64,000 nucleotides of DNA from Atopobium fossor DSM 15642 (GCF_000483125.1 NZ_KI519553.1:717124-781123), one strand, 5' to 3'; counted from the first letter of the stretch, positions 28,913 to 37,560 are shown. A program made the numbers and translations. Notes: generated from the sequence alone by a model not told the origin.

Positions 28913-30067
28913 ATGAATGATCTTTCCAACATCCGCGCACGCATAGACGAAATTGACGACCACATTATTGATTTATTCATGCAGCGTATGCAGTGCGTTT
29001 CTGAAGTTTCTCAATACAAGGCTGCACACCATATGCCTGTGTTGGATCCTGGTCGTGAGCGTGCCAAGCTTGACTATGTTGCTTCTCAGGTACCCGATGC
29101 ATTAAAAAGCTATAGTCAGGTACTTTTCTCGCTTCTTATGGAAACTGCTCGCGCTTCCGAGCATGCCCAGTTGGACAGTTCAAATGGTCACATACTTTTG
29201 GGCGATAAAATCTTGGCATCCCAGACAAACACACCCAACCTATTCCCACAAACAGCCCATGTTGCCTGTCAAGGTGTTGAAGGCGCGTATTCCCAAGTGG
29301 CTACAGACAAATTATTTAGACATCCCACCATTTCATTCTTCAATACATTTGAAGGTGTGTTTAACGCTGTGGAGCAGGGTTTTAGCCGTTATGGTGTTAT
29401 ACCTTTAGAAAACTCTACAGCGGGTTCGGTTACGCAAGTCTACGACCTTATGATGAAGTATGACTTTTATATTGCACGTACACTACGTCTCAAGGTTGAC
29501 CACTGCGTTTTAACAAAGCCTGGCACCTGCATGGAAGATATTACTGACATTTACAGTCATCCTCAGGCTATTGCTCAGTCTTCAGGGTTTTTGGATGCCC
29601 ATAAAAATATAACTGTCCACGTTGTAGAGAATACCGCTGTAGCCGCAAAGCTTGTTGCACAATCCAAAGGCACCACCAGCGCTGCTCTTTCGAGCCGTTG
29701 GTGTGCAGCGTTATATGGTTTGTCCATCCTTGCCCAAAACGTGCAGGACAAAGGAAACAACTACACGCGCTTTGCTTGCATTAGTAAGGGTCTTGAAGTG
29801 TATCCTGGCGCCGATCGCAGTTCTCTTATGCTTGTTGTTGGACATGAGCCGGGCACACTGTATAAAGTGCTTTCTCGCTTTTTTGCTCTTGACATCAATA
29901 TCTGTAAGCTAGAAAGTCGTCCTATTCCAGATCGTGACTTTGAATTTATGTTCTACTTTGATATTGAATGTCCTGTTGCGGCCCCTCAATTTGCCACACT
30001 TATGAACACCCTCAGTGATGTATGCGAGGAATTCCGTTACTTAGGTAGCTATTCGGAGCTAGTGTAA
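28913..30067 (+). CDS. pheA: bifunctional chorismate mutase / prephenate dehydratase
   Basis: This P-protein turns chorismate into prephenate and then phenylpyruvate, the phenylalanine precursor. Residues 1-85 form an AroH-like helical chorismate mutase (IRARIDEIDDHIIDLFMQRM and the KAAHHMPVLDPGRE loop). Residues about 115-295 are prephenate dehydratase (ACQGVEGAYSQVA, YGVIPLENSTAGSV). An ACT domain follows (SSLMLVVGHEPGTLYKVLSRF and LESRPIPDRDFEFMFYFD) and probably gives Phe feedback. Its mutase also supplies prephenate to TyrA encoded upstream. Confidence 0.95.
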   Translation: MNDLSNIRARIDEIDDHIIDLFMQRMQCVSEVSQYKAAHHMPVLDPGRERAKLDYVASQVPDALKSYSQVLFSLLMETARASEHAQLDSSNGHILLGDKILASQTNTPNLFPQTAHVACQGVEGAYSQVATDKLFRHPTISFFNTFEGVFNAVEQGFSRYGVIPLENSTAGSVTQVYDLMMKYDFYIARTLRLKVDHCVLTKPGTCMEDITDIYSHPQAIAQSSGFLDAHKNITVHVVENTAVAAKLVAQSKGTTSAALSSRWCAALYGLSILAQNVQDKGNNYTRFACISKGLEVYPGADRSSLMLVVGHEPGTLYKVLSRFFALDINICKLESRPIPDRDFEFMFYFDIECPVAAPQFATLMNTLSDVCEEFRYLGSYSELV

Positions 30068-31374
30068 TGGGCTTGCAACAACCTAGACAACCAGCTTTAC
30101 AGATGCCCCACACACCTTTTGGCCTTCTTGGACGCAACCTTACTCACAGCTGGTCTTCTCAAATCCACACACAGCTTGGTAGTGCTCCGTATGCTCTCTA
30201 TGAGATTGAATCAAACCAACTAAAGGATTTTATTACATCTTGTGGTTGGCAAGGCCTTAACGTAACCATCCCTTATAAAAAGGATGTTGTTCAACTGGCC
30301 GATAAAAGATCAAATGCTGTCCAAGTGCTCGGTGCAGCAAACACGCTTACACGTCTTCCTGATGGTAGTATTTTTGCCGAGAATACCGATGTGTTGGGTT
30401 TTTCTTGGATGCTAAAACGCTTTTGCAAAACCCAGCTCAAAGCCGCCAACGCCACAGAAGTATGTGCTCATAGTAAAGTGCTGGTGTTGGGAAACGGTGG
30501 AGCGTCACGTGCTGTTTGTTATGTGCTTAACCAAATGCAAGCGCACACTGTTGTAGTTTCTCGTTCAGGGGCTACAAACTATAACAATATTCTGCCACAG
30601 CATCAAGATACTGTTCTTATAGTAAATACCACGCCCGTTGGCATGTATCCTCACGACAATGCTTCACCTTTGAGCTTTCAAACTATACAGACGCTTCCAC
30701 AGCTCAAAGGCGTTCTTGACATTGTGTACAACCCTCAAAATACACAGCTTTGCCAATATGCACGCAAGCTTACTATTCCTGCACAGACAGGACTCAGCAT
30801 GCTCGTAGCACAAGCATGGGCGTCTTCTAAATTATGGCAGCACAAAAATCTCTCCGAAGCTCTTATCGAGAGGATTGAAAAGGACCTCAAGAAGCAGATT
30901 TCCAATATTGCTTTTATCGGTATGCCTGGATCAGGAAAAACGTCTACTGGCAAAAGACTTGCACGCATGCTTCAGCGACCTTTTGTTGATCTTGATGATG
31001 TAGTAGCACTTGCTTGTGGTATGCCCGTAGCAACATACATTCAACGCTATGGTGAAGATGCATTTAGACAGCAAGAAACGCAAGCATTGGCTCAATACAG
31101 CCATGAGTCTGGTCTGATTATTTCTTGTGGTGGCGGCATAGTTACCCGCTCAGAAAACTACGATTTACTTCATCGTAACTCTGTTGTTGTCATGGTTGAT
31201 CGGCCACTCAATGAGCTTTCTGATGAAGGCAGACCACTATCCCAAGCACAAGGAATTAAAGCGCTGGCAAAACAGCGTATGAATTTATATTATGGCTGGT
31301 CAAACCATGTATTACACACTACTGGCTCCTCTCAAACAGACGCAGAAGCTGTTATGGAGATGCTTAATCTCTAG
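30067..31374 (+). CDS. shikimate dehydrogenase - shikimate kinase fusion
   Basis: One 435-residue chain joins two consecutive pathway enzymes, AroE and AroK. Residues about 15-265 are shikimate dehydrogenase: FGLLGRNLTHSWSS, NVTIPYK with the catalytic Lys71, ENTDVLGF with Asp108, and LGNGGASRA for NADP binding. Residues about 280-435 are shikimate kinase with the P-loop GMPGSGKT (285-292), the CGGGIVTR shikimate-binding loop (354-361) and an RPLSQ lid. The fusion is continuous with no stop or frameshift. It shares one base with pheA and ends the tight part of the cassette; a 165-base gap follows. Confidence 0.93.
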   Translation: MGLQQPRQPALQMPHTPFGLLGRNLTHSWSSQIHTQLGSAPYALYEIESNQLKDFITSCGWQGLNVTIPYKKDVVQLADKRSNAVQVLGAANTLTRLPDGSIFAENTDVLGFSWMLKRFCKTQLKAANATEVCAHSKVLVLGNGGASRAVCYVLNQMQAHTVVVSRSGATNYNNILPQHQDTVLIVNTTPVGMYPHDNASPLSFQTIQTLPQLKGVLDIVYNPQNTQLCQYARKLTIPAQTGLSMLVAQAWASSKLWQHKNLSEALIERIEKDLKKQISNIAFIGMPGSGKTSTGKRLARMLQRPFVDLDDVVALACGMPVATYIQRYGEDAFRQQETQALAQYSHESGLIISCGGGIVTRSENYDLLHRNSVVVMVDRPLNELSDEGRPLSQAQGIKALAKQRMNLYYGWSNHVLHTTGSSQTDAEAVMEMLNL

Positions 31375-31517
31375 TATGTGAAAGCCGCCATAAAATCCTC
31401 ATCACATGTGCCGCTTACGGATAGCTGAATACAGTTCATAGATGAGCTAGACCTCAAAAAATATAAGCATGCAATACTTATTAGTTAACAGACCGCAACT
31501 AAAGAGTAAGGATGCAA

Positions 31518-31530
31518 CGGGGCTCCCCCG
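31518..31530 (+). other. small GC hairpin in place of the ribosome site
   Basis: CGGGG-CTC-CCCCG forms a perfect 5-base stem 10 to 22 bases ahead of the ATG at 31540, exactly where a ribosome binding site is expected. No good Shine-Dalgarno sequence is visible for that ATG. The hairpin might limit translation of the downstream fusion gene, or the true start may lie elsewhere. Confidence 0.5.
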
Positions 31531-31539
31531 AGAATAGCT

Positions 31540-32541
31540 ATGAACTACGCAAATGTCGCATCGCATATTTTGGACAATGTTGGTGGAAAACAAAACGTAC
31601 TCACCAGCACCATTTGCATGACACGTTTGCGCGTAAGTCTTACAAACGTTGCGCTTGTCAATGAAAGCGAAATCACAGCCTTAGACAGTGTCTTGGGCAT
31701 TGTTCCCCGTGGTGAACACGGTATAGAAATTGTATTTGGCCCTGCGGTTGTCGAGAAGGTCTATCAAAATTTTTCACTACTTGTTGGCTCAAAAAACAAT
31801 GAAGCAGTTCCACCCGAGCGACCTCACGGTGCAATGCGCGTTCACATTAGTCCTGCTCGTAGACAATCCTTCGCTGCACAGGCACAGGCTTTAATGGGCG
31901 AAACAAACATTCATACAAATACACATACTAGTTCTGGTCATGATGCTTCAGCAGCATCACATGCGTCTTCTTTTACCCTTGGTTCTCCAGACGATGATAT
32001 TACTTCACTGGTTGCTGCTCTTGATTCTGTACCAAGCTCACATCGTAAGTCATCTTTTCCCTCGGCACGCAGGCATACTGCTCAGACAAGCCCCGTTGCA
32101 AACAAAAAGATTTTGGTACTTAATGGGCCTAACATCAACATGCTAGGCATTCGTGAGCCACAGCTCTATGGAGCTCAAACCTATGCTGATTTAATCAGCC
32201 TTTGCCAAGATGAAGCTGGAAAGCTAGGTTTTGAAGAATGTAGCTGCTATCAGTCTAATCATGAAGGTGACTTAGTGGACGAAATCCAGCATGCGTATGG
32301 CATTTATGATGGCATTATTTTTAATCCTGGTGCCTATACTCATACGTCCATTGCACTTCTTGATGCACTTAAAGCTGTACAAATCCCCTGTATAGAAGTG
32401 CACATTTCTGCTATAGATGAGCGCGAAGATTTTCGCCAGGTTTCCTATATCCGTCAGGCCTGTTTTGAAACAATTACTGGTCTTGGCCTTAAAGGCTATC
32501 GCAAGGCTATTCAGTCTATGGCGCAATACCTAGCCCGATAA
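31540..32541 (+). CDS. PTS EIIB domain - type II 3-dehydroquinate dehydratase fusion
   Basis: Residues 1-80 look like a glucose-family PTS EIIB domain: a HILDNVGGKQNV helix, then ICMTRLRVSL with Cys26 at the position that EIIB proteins phosphorylate, and a GIVPRGEHGIEIVFGP stretch. A His/Ser/Ala-rich linker runs from about 85 to 187. Residues 189-333 are a complete AroQ dehydratase: LNGPNINMLG (194-203), Tyr210 in EPQLYG, QSNHEG (238-243), NPGAYTHTS (262-270) and EVHISAIDEREDFRQ with His288. AroQ supplies the dehydroquinate-to-dehydroshikimate step otherwise missing from the cassette. The EIIB domain has no EIIC or EIIA partner here, so it may sense PTS phosphorylation; that is inference. Confidence 0.9.
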   Translation: MNYANVASHILDNVGGKQNVLTSTICMTRLRVSLTNVALVNESEITALDSVLGIVPRGEHGIEIVFGPAVVEKVYQNFSLLVGSKNNEAVPPERPHGAMRVHISPARRQSFAAQAQALMGETNIHTNTHTSSGHDASAASHASSFTLGSPDDDITSLVAALDSVPSSHRKSSFPSARRHTAQTSPVANKKILVLNGPNINMLGIREPQLYGAQTYADLISLCQDEAGKLGFEECSCYQSNHEGDLVDEIQHAYGIYDGIIFNPGAYTHTSIALLDALKAVQIPCIEVHISAIDEREDFRQVSYIRQACFETITGLGLKGYRKAIQSMAQYLAR

Positions 32542-32553
32542 GTACGCCCGTCC

Positions 32554-33195
32554 ATGAGAAAGTTTTATAACTCAAGAACTGTTCTGTATAGCTATACCTT
32601 CCAATTGAACTCTATAGTGGTCCTTATACAGTTTAAGTACATTAAAAATATTACCTTACGTGTTAAGTCTGACGGCTCAGTGGTGGTATCTGCTCCTGCG
32701 TATACATCCTCCAAGTATGTAGAATCATATATTCAGTCAAAACATACTTGGATTATGGCTAAAAGAAATGCAATGTTAGCTAAAACAGGTATGTATCCAA
32801 TAACAAACCAGCAGGTATACCTCTGGGGCGAGAAGCACAGCACAAAACTGCACAAACAGGAGCTAGAATCACTCTATAAACAGCAATTACTCACTGCTTT
32901 ACCAAAAGTTATTACAACCACACAAGATATTTGTCAGGTACAAGCCAAAGAGTGGCGTGTACGCAATATGAGTAGTAGATGGGGATCATGTATTCCCAAT
33001 AAAAAGCGCATTTGGCTGTCTACGCATCTTGCGGCATATCCACCAGAATGTCTTACCTATGTTGCCATACATGAACTTTGCCACCTGTATGAAGCAAACC
33101 ATAGTGCACAGTTTTATGCACTTCTCGATAGGTTTTATCCTGATTGGAAACGCTGTAAACAGCTCCTTAAACAGCCGCTTTATCCAACGTTCTAG
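32554..33195 (+). CDS. YgjP-like metallopeptidase domain protein
   Basis: The C-terminal half matches the DUF45/YgjP group of zinc-peptidase-like proteins: RVRNMSSRWGSC, then YVAIHELCHLYEANHSAQFYALLDRFYPDW, where HELCH is an HExxH zinc site and the later His is the third ligand. The N-terminal half has ITLRVKSDGSVVVSAP and SKHTWIMAKR, also typical. At 213 residues it is near the family length. The substrate is unknown. The ATG at 32554 lacks a good ribosome site. It ends 4 bases inside the convergent nrdG gene. Confidence 0.85.
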   Translation: MRKFYNSRTVLYSYTFQLNSIVVLIQFKYIKNITLRVKSDGSVVVSAPAYTSSKYVESYIQSKHTWIMAKRNAMLAKTGMYPITNQQVYLWGEKHSTKLHKQELESLYKQQLLTALPKVITTTQDICQVQAKEWRVRNMSSRWGSCIPNKKRIWLSTHLAAYPPECLTYVAIHELCHLYEANHSAQFYALLDRFYPDWKRCKQLLKQPLYPTF

Positions 33196-33740
33196 TCCAT
33201 AGTATGAGTGCTATAAACCTCTTCATCCTCCCAAAGCACAACTTCACCAGTCGCAAGGGTTTGAGGTACATCAATTAAGCGCTGATTAGACGAACCCCTA
33301 AAGCGTAATGTGATGTCATACAACTCTTTTATAAACATACCATCTACTAGTACATCTAAACATGCCAAAATGCGATCTGTTACCTCTGTATGATGAAAAC
33401 CGCCTTCACTAATTTCTTCTAAGGTATCACCGGTGTAGCACCAAATACTTTTATCAGGAAATTCACGACGAACACGCTCAAAAAAATCTACCAAATCACG
33501 CTGGTTTTCTGGTTCCATAGGCTCGCCACCTAACACCGTAAGACCTTCAATCCAGCTCGGACGTAGACTTTCTATAATATTGTCTGCAATCTCATCTGTG
33601 AACTCCTCACCAAAGTTGAAGTTCCATGTCATAGCATTAAAACACTCTTTACAGTGCCTACGACAACCAGATACAAATAAACAGGTACGCACACCGGTAC
33701 CGTTTGAGATGTCTGAATATTTGATTGATGCGTAATGCAT
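33192..33740 (-). CDS. nrdG: anaerobic ribonucleotide reductase activating protein
   Basis: NrdG is a radical SAM enzyme that installs the glycyl radical on NrdD. The cluster motif is GCRRHCKEC near residue 30 (CxxxCxxC), followed by TWNFNFGEEFT and the GGEP-type VLGGEPMEPENQ loop. At 182 residues it is a typical class III activase. It lies 86 bases downstream of nrdD with an intrinsic terminator in between, and an AAAGGA site precedes its ATG. Confidence 0.95.
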   Translation of the reverse strand: MHYASIKYSDISNGTGVRTCLFVSGCRRHCKECFNAMTWNFNFGEEFTDEIADNIIESLRPSWIEGLTVLGGEPMEPENQRDLVDFFERVRREFPDKSIWCYTGDTLEEISEGGFHHTEVTDRILACLDVLVDGMFIKELYDITLRFRGSSNQRLIDVPQTLATGEVVLWEDEEVYSTHTMD

Positions 33741-33770
33741 AATGAAATCCTTTGCCTATAACAAAAGGTA

Positions 33771-33805
33771 AGAATAAAAATGCGGGCCACATTCGCAGCC
33801 CGCAT
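33771..33805 (-). terminator. intrinsic terminator between nrdD and nrdG
   Basis: ATGCGGGC (33780-33787) pairs with GCCCGCAT (33798-33805) around a 10-base loop. On the minus strand the stem is followed by TTTTTATTC. It should end most nrdD transcripts and leave less message for nrdG, matching the small amount of activase needed. Confidence 0.85.
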
Positions 33806-33826
33806 CGTCTTTACAACTCATAATCC

Positions 33827-36052
33827 TTAGAGGTGAAGGACGCGGTCCTTAATCTCTTCGGTACGACCTTGATTCCAGAACTGAGTCCCAATGTAACCGC
33901 AGGTACGACGAGCAACATTCAACTTATCCTGATCACGATTGCCACAGTGCGGGCATTCCCAAATAAGCTTACCGTCTGTATCTTCTACAATCTTAATCTC
34001 GCCATCATAGCCACAAACCTGACAATAATCACTCTTGGTATTGAGCTCAGCGTACATGATATTGTCGTAGATGAAACGCATGACACTTACAACAGCCTCA
34101 AGGTTATCCTGCATATTAGGAACTTCAACGTAGCTGATAGCTCCACCAGGAGATAGTCGTTGGAACTGACTTTCAAAAGCAAGCTTCTTGAAAGCATCAA
34201 TATTCTCGGAAACATGCACGTGGTAGCTATTAGTAATGTAGCCATGATCTGTAATGTGAGGAATGACACCAAAGCGACGCTGTAGAGCCTTAGCAAACTT
34301 GTAAGTTGTTGACTCTAAAGGCGTACCATATAGCGAGTAATCTATATTCTCGGCATCCTTCCACTGCGCACACTTATCATTCATATGCTGCATAATAGCA
34401 AGGGCAAATGGTGTGGCCTGAGGATCCGTATGAGAATGACCAGTCATAAAACGCGTGGCCTCATACAATCCTGCATAACCCAAAGAGATGGTAGAATAGC
34501 CGCCATACAGCAGCTTGTCAATAGGTTCTCCCTTATCCAAGCGTGCAAGAGCACCATACTGCCACAAAATTGGTGCAGCATCAGAAAGTGTGCCCAAAAG
34601 ACGCTCATGACGACAACGTAAGGCCCTATGACAAAGCTCAAGACGCTCGTCAAAAATCTCCCAGAACCGCTTTGTGTCTCCACCAGAGGACAAGGCTACA
34701 TCAGGCAAGTTAATAGTTACAACGCCTTGGTTAAAACGGCCATAATATTTGGGCTTTCCAGGAACATAGTTCTTAGCACGAGCAATGTTATTAAAACCAC
34801 CTTCAGAGCGGTCTGGCGTCAAAAATGAGCGACAACCCATGCAGGTAAAGGTATCACCTTCACCTTCCTTCTCACCTGTAGAGAGCTTATACTCCTTCAT
34901 TTTCTTCTCGGAGATGTAATCGGGAACCAAGCGCTTTGCCGTACATTTAGCAGCAAGTTGTGTGAGATAGAAGTATGGTTGATGAGGTTCAATGTTATCT
35001 TCCTCAAGCACATAGATAAGCTTGGGGAATGCAGGGGTAATCCACACACCCTGCTCGTTACGAACGCCCTCATAACGCTGACGCAAGGTCTCTTCAATAA
35101 TCAAAGCCAAATCTTTTTTGGTGCGCTCGTCCTCCACCTCATTGAGGTACATAAATACCGTTACAAATGGAGCCTGGCCATTGGTAGTCATGAGCGTAAC
35201 AACTTGGTACTGAATGGTTTGTACACCACGACGAATCTCATCGCGAAGGCGCTTCTCCACAATTTCCTGTAGCTTATCCGCAGCAGGTTCTACACCAAGA
35301 CTGTTGAGTTCATCAATGGCCTGAGAGCGAATCTTCTTACGAGAAACATCTACAAATGGAGCGAGGTGTGACAAGGAAATAGATTGACCGCCATATTGAT
35401 TAGAGGCAACCTGAGCAATAATCTGCGTTGCAATGTTACAAGCAGTTGAAAAACTGTGGGGTTTCTCAATCATAGTGCCAGAAATGACCGTACCGTTTTG
35501 GAGCATATCTTCCAAATTGACCAGGTCACAGTTGTGCATATGCTGAGCATAATAATCTGCATCATGAAAATGAATGATGCCTTCATTATGAGCAGCTACA
35601 ACATCTTCTGGCAGTAGCATACGCATGGTAAGATCCTTGGAAACCTCACCGGCCATATAGTCGCGCTGTACAGAGTTAACGGTTGGGTTTTTGTTAGAGT
35701 TTTCCTGCTTGACATCCTCGTTGTTACACTCAATTAACGACAAAATCTTGTCATCTGTAGTGTTCTTTTGACGCTTAAGACTCTGAACATAACGATAAAT
35801 GATGTACTTACGAGCTACCTCAAAACGGTCCAAGGCCATAATCTCGTCCTCGACCATATCTTGAATTTCTTCCACCGTAACGGTGTGTCCTGCATCCTCA
35901 CAGCGATCACGTACATTCTCGGCAGCATAAGTAATCTGACGCTGCGTCAGGCGCATATCGGAAGGAACCTCATTGTTGGCAGCGCTGATAGCATTAGAGA
36001 TCTTATCGATGTCAAAGATGACCTCAGAGCCGTTACGCTTGATAATCTTCAT
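33827..36052 (-). CDS. nrdD: anaerobic ribonucleoside-triphosphate reductase
   Basis: This class III reductase makes deoxynucleotides without oxygen through a glycyl radical. It has an N-terminal ATP-cone (MKIIKRNGSEVIFDIDKISNAI), the catalytic barrel, a zinc ribbon with CQVCG and CPHCG near residue 680, and the C-terminal glycyl-radical loop RTCGYIG. I start at ATG 36052 (MKIIKRNG, 741 residues) because the family begins there; an in-frame TTG at 36103 would add 17 residues, and no strong ribosome site decides. No oxygen-dependent reductase is seen in the window, in line with anaerobic life. Confidence 0.96.
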   Translation of the reverse strand: MKIIKRNGSEVIFDIDKISNAISAANNEVPSDMRLTQRQITYAAENVRDRCEDAGHTVTVEEIQDMVEDEIMALDRFEVARKYIIYRYVQSLKRQKNTTDDKILSLIECNNEDVKQENSNKNPTVNSVQRDYMAGEVSKDLTMRMLLPEDVVAAHNEGIIHFHDADYYAQHMHNCDLVNLEDMLQNGTVISGTMIEKPHSFSTACNIATQIIAQVASNQYGGQSISLSHLAPFVDVSRKKIRSQAIDELNSLGVEPAADKLQEIVEKRLRDEIRRGVQTIQYQVVTLMTTNGQAPFVTVFMYLNEVEDERTKKDLALIIEETLRQRYEGVRNEQGVWITPAFPKLIYVLEEDNIEPHQPYFYLTQLAAKCTAKRLVPDYISEKKMKEYKLSTGEKEGEGDTFTCMGCRSFLTPDRSEGGFNNIARAKNYVPGKPKYYGRFNQGVVTINLPDVALSSGGDTKRFWEIFDERLELCHRALRCRHERLLGTLSDAAPILWQYGALARLDKGEPIDKLLYGGYSTISLGYAGLYEATRFMTGHSHTDPQATPFALAIMQHMNDKCAQWKDAENIDYSLYGTPLESTTYKFAKALQRRFGVIPHITDHGYITNSYHVHVSENIDAFKKLAFESQFQRLSPGGAISYVEVPNMQDNLEAVVSVMRFIYDNIMYAELNTKSDYCQVCGYDGEIKIVEDTDGKLIWECPHCGNRDQDKLNVARRTCGYIGTQFWNQGRTEEIKDRVLHL

Positions 36053-36103
36053 GGCAGGAACTTTCTTCTTTGTGTAGATTAGGCTACCGATAGAAACAAC
36101 CAA

Positions 36104-36474
36104 TACTTTCTTTTTGTCGGCACCATCTATCCTACTCTATCTATGAGCTCCTACTAAGTACAATTTTGCTTAAAACCACAAAATATTGTTGTTAGAAATC
36201 TTTACAACCACAATATATGGTAGGTGTTCACCTGGACAATTATAAAGAGCTGCAGGTAAATAAATTGTGCTTCGATGCACACATTACACTTGAACACGCT
36301 CTGCATAAAAAGTATGCGCCAAAAGTTGTGTACGCTCTGATGTGACTCACATAATTCATCCACTGACCTGAAACTTACTAACATAAATTGCCTAAACTAA
36401 ACTGTACTGACAACAATCTTGAGTACTCAGATGCTCTACACTAAACAAGATATACCAACTGTGAAAGGATTATT
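36104..36474. other. divergent intergenic region between nrdD and trpS
   Basis: No gene is supported here. It contains the two NrdR-like boxes (36176-36223) on the nrdD side and, on the trpS side, a GAGTACTC palindrome (36421-36428) of unknown meaning. An AAAGGA ribosome site before trpS closes the region. I saw no T-box or Trp-rich leader peptide ahead of trpS. Confidence 0.6.
36176..36223 (-). promoter_or_regulatory. tandem NrdR-like boxes upstream of nrdD
   Basis: Two related sites, CCACAAAATATTGTTG (36176-36191) and CCACAATATATGGTAG (36208-36223), are 32 bases apart start to start, or three helical turns. This spacing and the ACA-AT-rich-TGT pattern match known NrdR operators, which repress ribonucleotide reductase genes. 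They lie 124 to 171 bases before the chosen nrdD start. NrdR itself is not in the window. Confidence 0.65.
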
Positions 36475-37527
36475 ATGCCCAACGAGGGTAGCTATGAAGT
36501 CGCACTCAAACGTAGCAACACCATTCGCGACGATATAGAGTCTGGTAACGTTGCACCGTACACCATGCTTACAGGTGATCGTCCTACGGGTCGCCTGCAT
36601 CTTGGACACTACTTTGGCACTATTGCACAGCGTGTTCGTTTACAAAATCTTGGTGTGCATACCAACATTATCATTGCAGATTACCAGGTCATTACAGACC
36701 GCGATACTACAGACCAAATCCAAGACAACGTCTACAACATGGTTATGGACTATCTTGCCTGTGGTATTGATCCTGCCAAAACTATGATTTTTACTCACTC
36801 CGCTATTCCAGCAGCCAACCAGCTTATGCTTCCCTTTTTGTCTTTGGTAACCGAAGCAGAAATGGAGCGTAATCCCACAGTAAAGGCAGAGCAAGCTGCC
36901 TCTGGGCATGCGCTTACAGGATTATTACTTACCTACCCCGTACATCAGGCGTGCGATATTTTGTTCTGCAAGGGTAATATTGTGCCGGTAGGTCGCGATC
37001 AGCTACCCCACATAGAGATTACCAGCAAAATTGCTCGTCGCTTTAACGAACGCTATGGCAAAGTTTTCCCCGAAGTATCTGGCTTGCTTACTTCTACCCC
37101 ACTGTTACCTGGCCTTGATGGGCGTAAGATGTCTAAATCATATGGCAATGCCATCTCTTTATGCATGACAGAACAAGAAACTGCCAAGCTTATCAAGAAG
37201 TCCAAGACTGACTCTGAACGTAACATTACTTTTGATCCTGAAAATCGTCCTGGCGTAAGCGCACTTCTCACCACCGCAAGTATTTGCACAGGACGTGCTC
37301 CGCAAGAAATTGCTGAAGAAATTGGTATGGGCGGCTCAGGCCAACTTAAGGGCTATGTTACCGATGCTGTTAATAATTATTTTGCCCCCATACGTGAACG
37401 TCGCCGTACCTACGAGCAAGACCTCACATATATCAAAGATGTTTTGCATGAGGGTAACAAACAGGCAAATGCTATTGCCGAGAAAACTTTGGATGAAGTT
37501 CGTGAAGCAATGGGAATGATTTACTAA
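36475..37527 (+). CDS. trpS: tryptophanyl-tRNA synthetase
   Basis: TrpS charges tRNA-Trp. The HIGH-type motif is PTGRLHLGHYFG near residue 33 and the KMSKS motif is GRKMSKSYGNAI near residue 218. The GRDQLPHIEITSKIARRFNERY block is also typical. At 350 residues it has normal length. AAAGGA lies 6 bases before ATG. The level of charged tRNA-Trp set by this enzyme is what the leader peptide at 44913 would measure. Confidence 0.96.
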   Translation: MPNEGSYEVALKRSNTIRDDIESGNVAPYTMLTGDRPTGRLHLGHYFGTIAQRVRLQNLGVHTNIIIADYQVITDRDTTDQIQDNVYNMVMDYLACGIDPAKTMIFTHSAIPAANQLMLPFLSLVTEAEMERNPTVKAEQAASGHALTGLLLTYPVHQACDILFCKGNIVPVGRDQLPHIEITSKIARRFNERYGKVFPEVSGLLTSTPLLPGLDGRKMSKSYGNAISLCMTEQETAKLIKKSKTDSERNITFDPENRPGVSALLTTASICTGRAPQEIAEEIGMGGSGQLKGYVTDAVNNYFAPIRERRRTYEQDLTYIKDVLHEGNKQANAIAEKTLDEVREAMGMIY

Positions 37528-37560
37528 GTTTCTTACGCAAATCACTCTATATGAATGTAA

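Noticed and set aside
36375-36474. Possible T-box or Trp leader ahead of trpS
   Set aside because: I found no T-box sequence, no specifier stem and no Trp-rich short frame; the only clear signal is an ordinary ribosome site.
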